A DNA stretch of 64,000 bases from positions 558,001 through 622,000 of the forward strand of contig NZ_JACHGP010000002.1 of NCBI RefSeq assembly GCF_014202335.1, in the 5' to 3' direction. This DNA is from Mycobacterium sp. AZCC_0083 (GTDB taxonomy: Bacteria; Actinomycetota; Actinomycetes; Mycobacteriales; Mycobacteriaceae). Of this stretch, positions 16,967 through 25,827 are shown in pieces (the first letter of the stretch is position 1; each line of letters opens with the position of its first letter). The translations under genes were made by a program, and so were the position numbers. Under the pieces are notes generated by a model, which made no database searches, was not told the origin of the DNA, and saw only the letters and a list, made by a program, of their open reading frames with translations.

Positions 16967-17674
16967 GTGGCCCAGCAAGCAAACGTCGGTGCTCTGCACG
17001 ACAGCGTGCTGACCGCGCTCGGCACTCAGATCGTCTCGGGCGACCTTCCCCCCGGCCACGTGATCAACCTGGACGGCGTCAGCGCCCAACACGGCGTGTC
17101 CCGCAGCGTCGCCCGCGAAGCCATCCGCGTGCTCGAATCCATGGGCCTTGTCGCCTCCCGGCGCCGCGTCGGCATCACCATCCAGCCCGCCGAACAGTGG
17201 AACGTGTTCGACCCCAGGGTGATTCGCTGGCGCCTCGGTTCCAGCGACCGGGCGGCCCAGCTGATCTCACTCTCCGAACTCCGGCGGGGTTTCGAACCCG
17301 CGGCCGCGGCCCTCGCCGCACAACGCGCCAACCCGCATCACTGCCGCATCATGGCGGCCGCAGTCTCGGACATGGTGATGCACGGCCGCTCAGGAGATCT
17401 CGAGTCCTATCTGCTGGCAGACAAGGTCTTTCACCAGACACTGCTGGAGGCCAGCGGCAACGAGATGTTCCGCGCGCTCAACGGCGTCGTCGCCGAGATC
17501 CTGACCGGCCGCACCCACCACGGGTTGATGCCGGAGACGCCGAACCCAGTCGCCATCGCACTGCACGACGAGGTTGCGCGCGCAATCCGCCTGCGCGACG
17601 AAGCAGGAGCCGAAAGGGCGATGCGCGCGATCATCGATGAGGCGAAGAGCAGCGTCACTCCGCCGTCAGATTGA
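16967..17674 (+). CDS. gntR: GntR-family (FadR subfamily) transcriptional regulator
   Basis: A 235-residue regulator from GTG 16967. The winged helix at residues 8-75 includes GVSAQHGVSRSVAREAIRVL and MGLVASRRRVG. A FadR-type all-helical effector domain (FCD) occupies about 95-225, with D/H metal-ligand candidates in ADKVFHQTLLEASGN and ALHDEVARAI. Divergent placement against gntK-gntP makes it the probable gluconate-responsive repressor. Its 3' end overlaps the convergent lipoprotein gene by 20 bp. Confidence 0.9.
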   Translation: MAQQANVGALHDSVLTALGTQIVSGDLPPGHVINLDGVSAQHGVSRSVAREAIRVLESMGLVASRRRVGITIQPAEQWNVFDPRVIRWRLGSSDRAAQLISLSELRRGFEPAAAALAAQRANPHHCRIMAAAVSDMVMHGRSGDLESYLLADKVFHQTLLEASGNEMFRALNGVVAEILTGRTHHGLMPETPNPVAIALHDEVARAIRLRDEAGAERAMRAIIDEAKSSVTPPSD

Positions 17675-18167
17675 ACTCCATCATCAGCCCCGACACCTCC
17701 GTGACCCGCACGGTGCGGCGGGCCTTCGAGCCTCCGGCGTCGACGTCGCAGTGCGCTGTCGCGTCGACCCTGCCCTCCAGCCCCGACTCGCACGCCACCG
17801 AATCGACATGGTCACCAGAGTTCTGGCCGATGAGCCGGGCGACGTCCTTCTCCAGTTGCTCCTGCGAGATCGCCGGTGTCATCTCGTAGTCGACGGTGGT
17901 GCCTTCGACGCGGCTGACGGTGACGATGGGCTGGAAGCCGTTCGCGTCGGACATCATCACGTCGCACCGGGCGGTCCGACCGACCTGACCGATCAGATCC
18001 TCCTGGCAGGTCACCGACTGCGGCGGGTCGCCCACCTTGGCGAGTTGTTCTGAGATGGCGGATTGCAATGCCTGTCGCGAGACGGACGGCACGTCGTGTT
18101 CCCCGTCGGCGCTGCATCCGGTCAGCGCCGCGACGACCATGGCCGCCAGGACCACCGCCGCGTTCAT
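17655..18167 (-). CDS. Lipoprotein with two DUF4333-like domains
   Basis: A 170-residue protein from ATG 18167. A short signal peptide ends in the lipobox LTGC (Cys about residue 18). Two related halves follow, each of about 70 residues with a conserved Cys pair: SVTCQEDLIGQVGRTARCDV and SVACESGLEGRVDATAHCDV. This is the DUF4333 pattern, a small secreted domain common in mycobacteria with no known function. It would be anchored to the outer face of the cell membrane. A second DUF4333-type protein lies at 59806-60621. Confidence 0.8.
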   Translation of the reverse strand: MNAAVVLAAMVVAALTGCSADGEHDVPSVSRQALQSAISEQLAKVGDPPQSVTCQEDLIGQVGRTARCDVMMSDANGFQPIVTVSRVEGTTVDYEMTPAISQEQLEKDVARLIGQNSGDHVDSVACESGLEGRVDATAHCDVDAGGSKARRTVRVTEVSGLMMEFNLTAE

Positions 18168-18204
18168 GTCCCGGACCCTAACAATCCGGCCGGGAGCGTG
18201 ATGA

Positions 18205-19104
18205 TTGACTGCAGAAGTGACCAGGCAACCGCTGACCGCACGCCGACTGTTCGACCGCTTCGAACCGGTGCACGCACTCACCTACTTCGCTCCCGAGGCC
18301 CTTGCGGCATTCGAACACCTCGGATTCCGCGGTTTCTGGATGGGCTACTTCGCAGGTCGCTCCGCCCCCCTCGGACCGGTGCCCGCCGAAGTGGTCACCG
18401 CGGTCTTCTACAACTTCTCGCCATCCCACGTCGGGCGGGCGCTGCCGTCGGCGTGGGAGTTCGCCTCCCCCACGGATGCGCTGCGGACACGCGAGGCGTC
18501 CGCCGTAGCGGCGTTGCGCCGGTGCGGCGTCACCGACGATGCCGACGTCGAGACCGCGGCTCACCTGTTGGCGAAGGCCGCCCGCAGCGCCGCGCTCGAC
18601 GGCCGCCCGCTGTTCGCGGCCAACGTGGCCCTGCCGTGGCCCGACGAACCGTTGGCCACGTTGTGGCACGCCACCACCCTCTTGCGCGAACAACGCGGCG
18701 ACGCCCACGTTGCGACGCTGGCCTCGCTGGGGATCAGCGGCCGCGACTGCAACGTGCTTCACTCCGTCGCCAACCGGGTGCCACGTGACTTCCTCGTGCG
18801 CAGCCGCCAGTACGACGACGACGAATGGCGTTCGTGCACAGACCGATTGGCAGCACGCGGCACCCTCGACGACACCGGAGCGCTGACCGCCGAGGGCGCC
18901 GCGCTCAAGCAGGACATCGAGAACACCACCGACCGGTTGGCGCTGGCCGCCTTCGACGCACTCGACGACGGTGAACTCGAGGAGTTGTTCCGCACGCTGA
19001 CCCCCATCACGCGGGCGGTGATCGCCGGCGGCGACATCCCCGTCACGACGCCGATGGGCCTGCGACGCGACGATCTCGACGATGACGCCGCGCACCTGGA
19101 TTGA
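18205..19104 (+). CDS. SCO6745-family helical protein
   Basis: A 299-residue soluble protein of a family often annotated SCO6745/SalK-like. The start region TARRLFDRFEPVHALTYFAP is characteristic, as is GFRGFWMGYFAGRSAPLGPV. The rest is mainly helical and ends DIPVTTPMGLRRDDLDDDAA. The C-terminal half resembles a winged-helix fold. No catalytic motif is known. The start is unclear: TTG 18205 has gggag at a suitable distance, while GTG 18217 fits the domain start. It is divergent from the lipoprotein gene (37-bp gap). Confidence 0.72.
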   Translation: MTAEVTRQPLTARRLFDRFEPVHALTYFAPEALAAFEHLGFRGFWMGYFAGRSAPLGPVPAEVVTAVFYNFSPSHVGRALPSAWEFASPTDALRTREASAVAALRRCGVTDDADVETAAHLLAKAARSAALDGRPLFAANVALPWPDEPLATLWHATTLLREQRGDAHVATLASLGISGRDCNVLHSVANRVPRDFLVRSRQYDDDEWRSCTDRLAARGTLDDTGALTAEGAALKQDIENTTDRLALAAFDALDDGELEELFRTLTPITRAVIAGGDIPVTTPMGLRRDDLDDDAAHLD

Positions 19105-19119
19105 GACGGCACCGCGAGA

Positions 19120-19455
19120 TCAGCGCGGCGCGTACATGATCAGGCCGACGCCCAGCAGGCACACCACGGCCCCGGAGACGTCCCACCGGTCGGGCCGGAA
19201 GCCGTCGGCGACCATCCCCCACAGCAGCGACCCGGCGATGAATATCCCGCCGTACGCGGCCAATACCCGGCCGAAGTGCGCATCGGGCTGGAACGCAGCG
19301 ACGAAGCCGTACGCCCCGAGCGCGAGCACCCCGGCACCCACCCACACCCAGCCGCGGTGCTCGCGGATGCCCTGCCACACCAGCCATGCGCCGCCGATCT
19401 CGAGCAACGCGGCCAGCACGAACAACGCAATCGACTTGGCCAGCATCATGCACAC
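19120..19455 (-). CDS. YnfA/UPF0060 family small membrane protein
   Basis: A 111-residue protein with four membrane helices. It has the UPF0060 signature: [40 protein letters not shown] and a C-terminal [16 protein letters not shown]. The fold resembles half of a small drug-metabolite transporter. Members have been proposed as dimeric exporters but are not well characterised. ATG 19449 is an equally good start. Convergent with the SCO6745-family gene, 15 bp between stops. Confidence 0.88.
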   Translation of the reverse strand: MCMMLAKSIALFVLAALLEIGGAWLVWQGIREHRGWVWVGAGVLALGAYGFVAAFQPDAHFGRVLAAYGGIFIAGSLLWGMVADGFRPDRWDVSGAVVCLLGVGLIMYAPR

Positions 19456-19537
19456 AGCTTGCCGCGAACGCGCGCAGTTGTTGCCAATTCATCGGCGTGT
19501 CGGCCGCAAACACGCGCGCTCGCGGGAAAGGGGGCGG

Positions 19538-21523
19538 TCAGGTGGATTGGTTTCGATTCCACTCCAGCCAACCGACACCGGTGCGGCCGCCGGCGGTGGT
19601 GACGGTCGCCCAGGCCCTCGGGAAGTGGCTGATGCGACCGTCCGGCGAGGTGAGCAGCACGGGCGCGTGCCCCCGCACGTCGATGGCTGCAACGAGCCCG
19701 CCGGGCGACAGTTCGAGCGTGGTCCCGGTCGGTAAGCCGTTGTCGCCGAACTCTTCCCGTGTGGTCACGCTCTGCAGTTCGACGAGCGGGTCACCAGCCT
19801 TCTGCATGTAGCCGATGCCGAACCGTGGCGCTCCTGGGATGCGCATGTCGACGGCGTGCACGTGGGTGCCGTCGTCGAGGTGCAGCGCGCTCCACACCCA
19901 GTCCATGCCCCACCAGTCCCTGGCCGCCCACGAGTGGTCGCGTTGGCCTGGCGCGTGCTGGAACGTAAACGTCTGATCGTTGACGGTTGCGGTACCGCTC
20001 ACGGTGCACGGGATTTCGTAGCGCGTCGTGATGCGGTACTGATACGGCGTGCCAACGGTGGTCCACGTCAGGTTCATCGTCACCTCGACGGGACGGCCGG
20101 ATTCGCCCCGCAACAACCCTGCCGGGTCGTCGTAGGCCTGGCCCCGACCGCGCAGGCCCACCCGGTAGGTCCGCAGGGGTTCGGCGGCGTCGAGGATCAG
20201 GTCGATGTCGTCGCCGGTGACGTGGGTGTGCACCTCGGGCAGGTCGGCCTCGAAGTCGAGCACGGCGACCGTCGGCATGTCGGGACCGCACAGCAGCGCG
20301 TTGATCCAGGCGTGGCCCTGATTGGGGATCAGCCCGAGCCGGATCCAGCCGCCGACGTTCTGATCGGGATCGGCGAAGTCGAAGTACCAACTCTCGCTCC
20401 ACAGCGGTTCGTCGCCCCGTGGGTGCGCGGATTCGTCGTCGGCGTTGGGCTGCAACGGTTCCGGCGTCGACGGTGATGGCAAGATGGCCATCGCGTCGGT
20501 GTCGATGACGTGTTGGCAGTGCCGCTCGATCATCGTCATGAACATCAGGTCGCCGCGCTCGGTGCGCTCGACCAGCATCGGCGACACGATCGCCATCAGG
20601 ACACCGAAGAAGCTCTGCCTGCGCACTCCCTCCCTGACGTCGTCGAGGGTCAGCGGCGAACCGGCGCCGAGCGCGTCGTGGTAGGCGCGCAACAGGTCGT
20701 CGTAGTGGTCACGGCGCAGCTGCACCGGTACGGCGCAACCGAGGAAGTAGGCGACGTCGGTCTGCGCAGGACCCCACGTGACGGTCTGCCAGTCGACCAC
20801 CGTCAGCGGGCGCTCGGCACCGGCCTCGCCGAACAGCATGTTGTCTAGGCGGTAGTCGCCGTGGATCAGGCCCTGCGGACGCCCTGGCGCCGCCTCCTGG
20901 GCAACGAAGGCGTCGAACGCCGCGACCAGGCTCTCGCAGACGACCCGGTGCGCCGGCGCGATCTGGTCGGCATAGCGCTCGGCGAAGCCGCCGTACAGGG
21001 CGGAGAGCAACCCCTGGTTGATCGGCGACTCCCGGTTGATCCATTGCGCGCCGGCCAGCGAGGCGTCGCCGAGCAGAGCGCCGTGCACTCTCCCCAGCTG
21101 GGTCAGCGCGAGGGTGGCCTGTTCGACTGTGGCACCACGGATCTCGTCGCCGACGGCCGCAGGGGTGGCGTCACTCAGCAACAGGTCGAACGCGCCCGTG
21201 TCCGGGTCGTAGGCCGCATGATGACAGTCTGATACCGGTCCTTCTAGCCCCGGTGCGATGTCCGTGTAGAACCGGACCTCGCGTTCGTAGAGACCCAACG
21301 TAAGGCCGGTTTGCCTGCTGCTGGGATCGGCCGCGGCGACCTTCAGCACCGCCGACGCCGGCCCCGTCGTACCGGCGGAGTAGCTCAGCGCGACGCGGTA
21401 GCACTCGCTCATCTGCCCGGTGCCGATGCGCTCGATCGCGAATTCGGTGACGGTGCCGGCCCCGATCGCGGAGGTCAGCCATTCGGCGGTGAGATCGGCG
21501 GGTCGTTCGACGAGTGTGGGCAC
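19538..21523 (-). CDS. Kinase-like phosphotransferase fused to a C-terminal DUF7064/7065-type domain
   Basis: A 661-residue two-part protein from GTG 21523. Residues about 1-340 are an APH/EcKinase-type phosphotransferase: ATP-site Lys region ASAVLKVAA, Brenner motif LIHGDYRLDNMLF and metal-binding VVDWQT. Residues about 365-660 are rich in beta strands and Trp (SWYFDFADPDQNVGGW, GQRDHSWAARDWWGMDWVWS). This matches the lipocalin/AttH-like domain that actinobacterial genomes attach to such kinases (DUF7064/DUF7065). Substrate unknown. It is the third gene of the esterase, amine oxidase, kinase run. A -35/-10 pair close to the GTG suggests an extra leaderless promoter. Confidence 0.82.
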   Translation of the reverse strand: MPTLVERPADLTAEWLTSAIGAGTVTEFAIERIGTGQMSECYRVALSYSAGTTGPASAVLKVAAADPSSRQTGLTLGLYEREVRFYTDIAPGLEGPVSDCHHAAYDPDTGAFDLLLSDATPAAVGDEIRGATVEQATLALTQLGRVHGALLGDASLAGAQWINRESPINQGLLSALYGGFAERYADQIAPAHRVVCESLVAAFDAFVAQEAAPGRPQGLIHGDYRLDNMLFGEAGAERPLTVVDWQTVTWGPAQTDVAYFLGCAVPVQLRRDHYDDLLRAYHDALGAGSPLTLDDVREGVRRQSFFGVLMAIVSPMLVERTERGDLMFMTMIERHCQHVIDTDAMAILPSPSTPEPLQPNADDESAHPRGDEPLWSESWYFDFADPDQNVGGWIRLGLIPNQGHAWINALLCGPDMPTVAVLDFEADLPEVHTHVTGDDIDLILDAAEPLRTYRVGLRGRGQAYDDPAGLLRGESGRPVEVTMNLTWTTVGTPYQYRITTRYEIPCTVSGTATVNDQTFTFQHAPGQRDHSWAARDWWGMDWVWSALHLDDGTHVHAVDMRIPGAPRFGIGYMQKAGDPLVELQSVTTREEFGDNGLPTGTTLELSPGGLVAAIDVRGHAPVLLTSPDGRISHFPRAWATVTTAGGRTGVGWLEWNRNQST

Positions 21524-21558
21524 CCGAGCATCGTTAGTCACGAATTGACGGGTGTCAA
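21523..21558 (-). promoter_or_regulatory. Candidate leaderless promoter before the kinase-DUF gene
   Basis: On the minus strand TTGACA (21558-21553) is followed after 16 bp by TAACGAT, about 8 bp before the GTG start. Transcription would begin at or next to the start codon, the leaderless arrangement common in mycobacteria. It lies in the 35-bp gap after the amine oxidase gene. Confidence 0.4.
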
Positions 21559-23511
21559 CTAGCGGTGTGCGCTCGTCGTCGACGTGTGCGCGCCAGGGAC
21601 GTCGAGCGCCGGGTTGCGATCGAAGAACCCGTAGGGCTTGAGCCAGAACGACACGACGTCGACGGGCATCACCGGCCAGTCCTCGGGCCGGGTGATGTGG
21701 TGGATGCCGAACACGTACCAGAGCACGACATCGGTGTTCTCGATCGAGCGGTCGGCCTTGGTCCACTCGCCAAGACCGGTGTCGGCGGCCGACTGGTTGA
21801 CGAACTCCCCTGCGGGCCAACGCTCGTCGGGATGGTTCGGGGTCACCCAGAGGGTGTGTCCGATGACGTTGGCGCGCTGCAGCACGGGAGACCGGGGGTC
21901 GAACATCGGCGGGATCGCGCCGCTGGGCACCAGCTTGTAGGACGGGTGGGTGCCGAGCCCATTGGTGACGTTGGTGTTGACCACCTTCCATGCCCGCTGG
22001 GTGGCGAAGTCGACGTCCTGCTGGCCCTCGGCCTCGGTGCGCAGCGCGACGTTGCGCACCACCAGCGAGAGGCCGTAGGGATTGTCCGGTCCCATGGGCT
22101 CGGCGTACGACTCGGTCATGTACGCGGTGTTGTCGGTACCGTCGACGTCGAGATCGAGCCGGGCCACCAGAAAGTGTTGGTGGAAGGGCGCATACGTGCG
22201 TTCGTCGACGAGGGTGCCGTTCGGATTGGGCTGTCCGGGGGCCAGCGGCGTGGTGACCATGATGCCGGTGGCCCTGACCTCGCACTCGATGTTGCCGTCC
22301 TGGTAGAGCCGCCAGTAGACGAGGTACTCGTAGTTGGCGACAGTGACGTGGAAGGACACCGTCAGCCGCCGCAGCCGGCGCACCTCGGCACCCGTCTCGT
22401 GGTCGACGTGCTTCCATAGCACCGCGTTGTCCTCTTCGTGGATGCATACGGCGTTGGCGATGGTGTACGGCTCGCCCGAGCTGTCATGCAGGACCGCGTC
22501 GAGGTAGCGGATCTCACCGAGGCAGTCGCAACCCAGCTCGAGCGACGTGGTCATGAAGCCAAGACCCCACTCGCCGATGTCAAACGCGGTGCGCCGGTAG
22601 TGGTCTGCCGACGAGTCGCGGTAGGGCACCACCATCTCCGCGAAGGACATCCGGTGGGCCACCGAGCGCAAACGGTCGCCGTCCTGATAGCGAACGGTGT
22701 GCAGGGTCATTCCCTCGCGGTAGTTGAAACCGATTCGCAGCGACCAGTTCTGCCACGTCAGCAGATTGCCGTCCAGGCTGAACGAGGGACCGTCGGGCTG
22801 GGTGACGTGCAGCGGCTTGAGCGGTTCGCGCCGCGACGCCGCACGGATCCGCTCGGGGATGTGCCGGGGCACGTACTCGCCCATCACCTCTGGGGTTTCG
22901 ACGTCGCCCCCAGAGAACGGGCCACTGTCCTCGATCCGCAACACCTCCATGGTGTTGAGGTCGATGACGCAGTGCAGTCCACTGATGAGATGGGCGTACG
23001 GATTCATGCCGGGCCCGTCCTTGAGCCAGGTGTCCGACCAGCCCAGCCTGCGGTCGCGGTACTCCGGCGGTGCGACGGCGTCGCCGTACGTCCACGTGTC
23101 GACGAAGACGTTGTCGATGTCGGTGATGCCCCGGTTCGCCAACGCGGCGAGGAAGTCCGGGTGCTGGCGCAACATCCGATCGCACTCGACGAATTCGTCG
23201 ACGGTGAAGTTGGGCTGCACGCCAGGGACGTGGTCGAAGGACTCGGCACGGTCCGCGCTCACCGAGACCACGCTCTTGTAGGTGGCGTTGGCGGCCCGCT
23301 CGAAGCACACCACCGTCGCCCGGCGGGCAGGCACCGAGCCGTCGTCCTCGTAGGCAGCCAACTCCACCTTGCTGGGCTCGAGCATCTCGATCGAGGCGAA
23401 CCGCCAGCCGACGTCGACGCCGTGCTCGCGCCGCAGAATCCCGGCAACAGTGCGGATTTCGTCGGCCGACAGCGGATCCAATGGGTGAGTCACCCACCCA
23501 CGCAACCACAT
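21559..23511 (-). CDS. Copper amine oxidase (primary-amine oxidase)
   Basis: A 650-residue quinoprotein from ATG 23511 (MWLRGWVTHPLD). The topaquinone precursor Tyr is in VANYEYLVYW (about Y394). The catalytic Asp lies in AFDIGEWGLGF (about D311). Copper ligands are the HQH pair in YAPFHQHFLV plus a distal His in FGIHHITRPEDWP. The enzyme oxidises primary amines to aldehydes with release of NH3 and H2O2. There is no signal peptide, so it acts in the cytoplasm. GTG 23493 is a possible alternative start. The upstream esterase ends 44 bp before it. Confidence 0.93.
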   Translation of the reverse strand: MWLRGWVTHPLDPLSADEIRTVAGILRREHGVDVGWRFASIEMLEPSKVELAAYEDDGSVPARRATVVCFERAANATYKSVVSVSADRAESFDHVPGVQPNFTVDEFVECDRMLRQHPDFLAALANRGITDIDNVFVDTWTYGDAVAPPEYRDRRLGWSDTWLKDGPGMNPYAHLISGLHCVIDLNTMEVLRIEDSGPFSGGDVETPEVMGEYVPRHIPERIRAASRREPLKPLHVTQPDGPSFSLDGNLLTWQNWSLRIGFNYREGMTLHTVRYQDGDRLRSVAHRMSFAEMVVPYRDSSADHYRRTAFDIGEWGLGFMTTSLELGCDCLGEIRYLDAVLHDSSGEPYTIANAVCIHEEDNAVLWKHVDHETGAEVRRLRRLTVSFHVTVANYEYLVYWRLYQDGNIECEVRATGIMVTTPLAPGQPNPNGTLVDERTYAPFHQHFLVARLDLDVDGTDNTAYMTESYAEPMGPDNPYGLSLVVRNVALRTEAEGQQDVDFATQRAWKVVNTNVTNGLGTHPSYKLVPSGAIPPMFDPRSPVLQRANVIGHTLWVTPNHPDERWPAGEFVNQSAADTGLGEWTKADRSIENTDVVLWYVFGIHHITRPEDWPVMPVDVVSFWLKPYGFFDRNPALDVPGAHTSTTSAHR

Positions 23512-23555
23512 CCGGCGATGCCACGCAGTCGGTTCACCAGATCGCGGCGGTGGCC

Positions 23556-25061
23556 TCAGCTGCCGGCGAGCGAGAAGCCCTCCCATGCGCGGCGCCGCTC
23601 GGCACGTGGGTCGTACTCCAGGTGAGACTCCCGGTCGAACACCATGACCGTCCGCTCCCGTTCGGTGTAGGCGGGCCATCCGTCGCCAGGCAGCCCGGTC
23701 CTGCTGAAGGCCCGCCACCGCCGCTGCACGTCGTTGCTCACCCGGCGCGCAGAGCGCCGGTCCGCGGCGGCGGTGAGCAGCGATCCGAACGGGGTCCGGT
23801 ACACGTCGAACACGGCGAAGAGTTCGGTGCCGTGGGTGGCGCCCAGCCCCGACCAGTGGAACGTGCGCGGCGCATAGTCGTAGCGGTAGACGTACGTCGG
23901 CGCGTGCCTGCCGTGCGCTTCGGCGATCTGCCAGGCCGCCGTTGCGAAGGCGAAGTCACCACCGAGCCGGACACACGCGTTCGGGCTCGGATAGCCCGGA
24001 TACGCCTCGGTGATCCGGGCTTTCGACTCGATGTCGGTGCCGGCGAACAGGGCGTCGATCATCGGCTCGGTCGTGGGCAAGAGCTGCAGGAAGCGGGTGA
24101 AGAGCCTGCCCTCGTCGGCGTTGGTGCCCACGATGAGCGGGACCCGGTGCGCATTGCCGTCCCGCATGGCCACAACCGGATCCTGCGGCAGGTATTCGGT
24201 GCCGAACGTCGGCCCGACGACGAAGGCCCCGCGCACCTCCTTCATCCCGCGCATCACCTTCTCGAGCGCGATGCCCAACTCCGCGGGCCGCGCCGCCATC
24301 ACCGCCGCTGCCGCGTCCTGCCGCGCGACCCCGAGAACATCGGCGAGGTCTCCTGCGAATGCCGCCGCGACCTCGGGGGGTCCCGACATCCCGCTGGCCG
24401 GGCTCTCCGAAATCGCCTGCGCGAAGAGGCCTTTGGCCTCGGGAACCGCCAACAGGGTGGCGACGGCATGCGCACCTGCACTCTCGCCGAAGACCGTCAC
24501 GTTGTCCGGGTCGCCGCCGAACACGGCGACGTTGTCGCGTACCCACCGCAACGCCATCACGATGTCGCGCAGGAACAGGTTGTCGTCGATGGGATTCTCC
24601 GGTATCGACAGCGACGACAGGTCCATGCAGCCCAGCGCGCCCAGCCGGTAGTTCATCGATACGTACACGCAGCCCCGTCGCGCCAACGCGGCCCCGTCGT
24701 ACAGGGGCGTCGCCGAGCTACCCAGGATGTAGCCGCCGCCGTGGATGAAGACCATGACCGGGAGCGGACCGTCAGAAGGCTCCTGTGGCGCCACCACGTT
24801 CAGCGTCAGGCAGTCCTCGCTCATGGGCTGGTACTTGCCAACGCCAAGCAGGGTGTACTTGCGCTGTTGCGGCGCGCAGTAGGTGAATCCGTGGCAGTAG
24901 CGAACTCCGGGCCACGGCTGGACCGGCTGGGGCGCGCGGAAGCGCAGTTTGCCCACCGGTGGGCGGGCGAACGGGACGGACCGCCACCGATGCACCCCGT
25001 CGCGGGTGAAACCTTCGATGGTCCCGCTGTCGACGGTGACGCGCTTGGTGCGTTCGTGCAT
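23556..25061 (-). CDS. Type-B carboxylesterase
   Basis: A 501-residue alpha/beta-hydrolase of the carboxylesterase/lipase family. Oxyanion hole HGGGY (about 108-112), nucleophile S194 in FGESAGAHAV, acid residue region GTNADEGRLF, and probable catalytic His in GATHGTELFAVF. The conserved SEDCLTLNVV block lies near residue 81. No signal peptide is seen. It hydrolyses esters or carbamates. As first gene of the leftward run with a copper amine oxidase and a kinase, it may release an amino alcohol or amine from an ester, but this is inference. Confidence 0.92.
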   Translation of the reverse strand: MHERTKRVTVDSGTIEGFTRDGVHRWRSVPFARPPVGKLRFRAPQPVQPWPGVRYCHGFTYCAPQQRKYTLLGVGKYQPMSEDCLTLNVVAPQEPSDGPLPVMVFIHGGGYILGSSATPLYDGAALARRGCVYVSMNYRLGALGCMDLSSLSIPENPIDDNLFLRDIVMALRWVRDNVAVFGGDPDNVTVFGESAGAHAVATLLAVPEAKGLFAQAISESPASGMSGPPEVAAAFAGDLADVLGVARQDAAAAVMAARPAELGIALEKVMRGMKEVRGAFVVGPTFGTEYLPQDPVVAMRDGNAHRVPLIVGTNADEGRLFTRFLQLLPTTEPMIDALFAGTDIESKARITEAYPGYPSPNACVRLGGDFAFATAAWQIAEAHGRHAPTYVYRYDYAPRTFHWSGLGATHGTELFAVFDVYRTPFGSLLTAAADRRSARRVSNDVQRRWRAFSRTGLPGDGWPAYTERERTVMVFDRESHLEYDPRAERRRAWEGFSLAGS

Positions 25062-25140
25062 GCATCAGACGTTAGCGAACAATTCCCGCGCCGGACGCGC
25101 CTGACAGCGTGTTCCCGGCACGCCCGCTAACCTGGCCGGT

Positions 25141-25827
25141 ATGCGGATTGCTGTGCTCGTGGCGGTCGCTGCGCTGCTTGCAGGGTGTTCATCAGCCCCA
25201 GACAGCCAGCCGTCCTCATCAGCACTCACCCCGTCGTCCTCCACCGCCGTCTCGACGACGCCGAAGGCCCCCACCACGTCACGCACGTCCGCGCCGGGCA
25301 CGCCACCGGCCGCAGGGACGGCGATCGCCGACGTCATCGCCTGGGTCGAAGCGGGAAAGCCCGCCGACGCCGCCAAGTACCACTCGGCGACGCTCGACGG
25401 CGTGTCGACGCCACTCGAGGACGGGGTGGCATTCACCACCGCGGGTACCGAGGCGAACTGCGTGACGAACAAGTACCAGGACGGGGAACTGGCGTGCCTG
25501 GTCAAGCTGACGAATCCGCCGCCCCGCCCACCGGACTTCCCGACGGCGTGGAAGAACAACTGGGTGGACTTCTACGGCACCAGCGTCGACGTCGGATCAC
25601 CACATGGTGATCCCGGTCCGTTCGCCGAGGGCACGGGCGAGGAACTGCCCGCTGGCGAGTCCCTGGCGTTCGGCGACTACCGCTGCAGGGCGGACGCGGC
25701 CGGCCTGTTCTGCGTCGACTACGCCCACCAGACGGGGATCAAGCTAGCCCCAGCAGGCGTCGAGGGGTTCGGATGCCTGCAGAAGACCACACCGCCACCC
25801 GAGATCGGCCTGCGGCTCAGCTGCTGA
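25141..25827 (+). CDS. Secreted lipoprotein, function unknown
   Basis: A 228-residue protein. Signal peptide MRIAVLVAVAALLAGC has the lipobox LLAGC with Cys16. A Ser/Thr/Pro-rich linker follows (about 17-60). The globular part of about 165 residues has several Cys (EANC, LAC, YRCRAD, FCVDY, FGCLQK, LSC), suggesting three disulfides. It ends PEIGLRLSC. It resembles other mycobacterial lipoproteins with a calcium-stress-like sandwich, but I do not recognise a named one. Divergent from the esterase (79 bp). Its 3' end overlaps the CDF exporter gene by 11 bp. Confidence 0.78.
   Translation: MRIAVLVAVAALLAGCSSAPDSQPSSSALTPSSSTAVSTTPKAPTTSRTSAPGTPPAAGTAIADVIAWVEAGKPADAAKYHSATLDGVSTPLEDGVAFTTAGTEANCVTNKYQDGELACLVKLTNPPPRPPDFPTAWKNNWVDFYGTSVDVGSPHGDPGPFAEGTGEELPAGESLAFGDYRCRADAAGLFCVDYAHQTGIKLAPAGVEGFGCLQKTTPPPEIGLRLSC

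Noticed and set aside
21524..22447. Upstream extension of the kinase-DUF frame to 22447
   Set aside because: The added 308 residues are Arg/Pro/His-rich and lie entirely inside the amine oxidase gene in another frame. The kinase domain starts at 21523.
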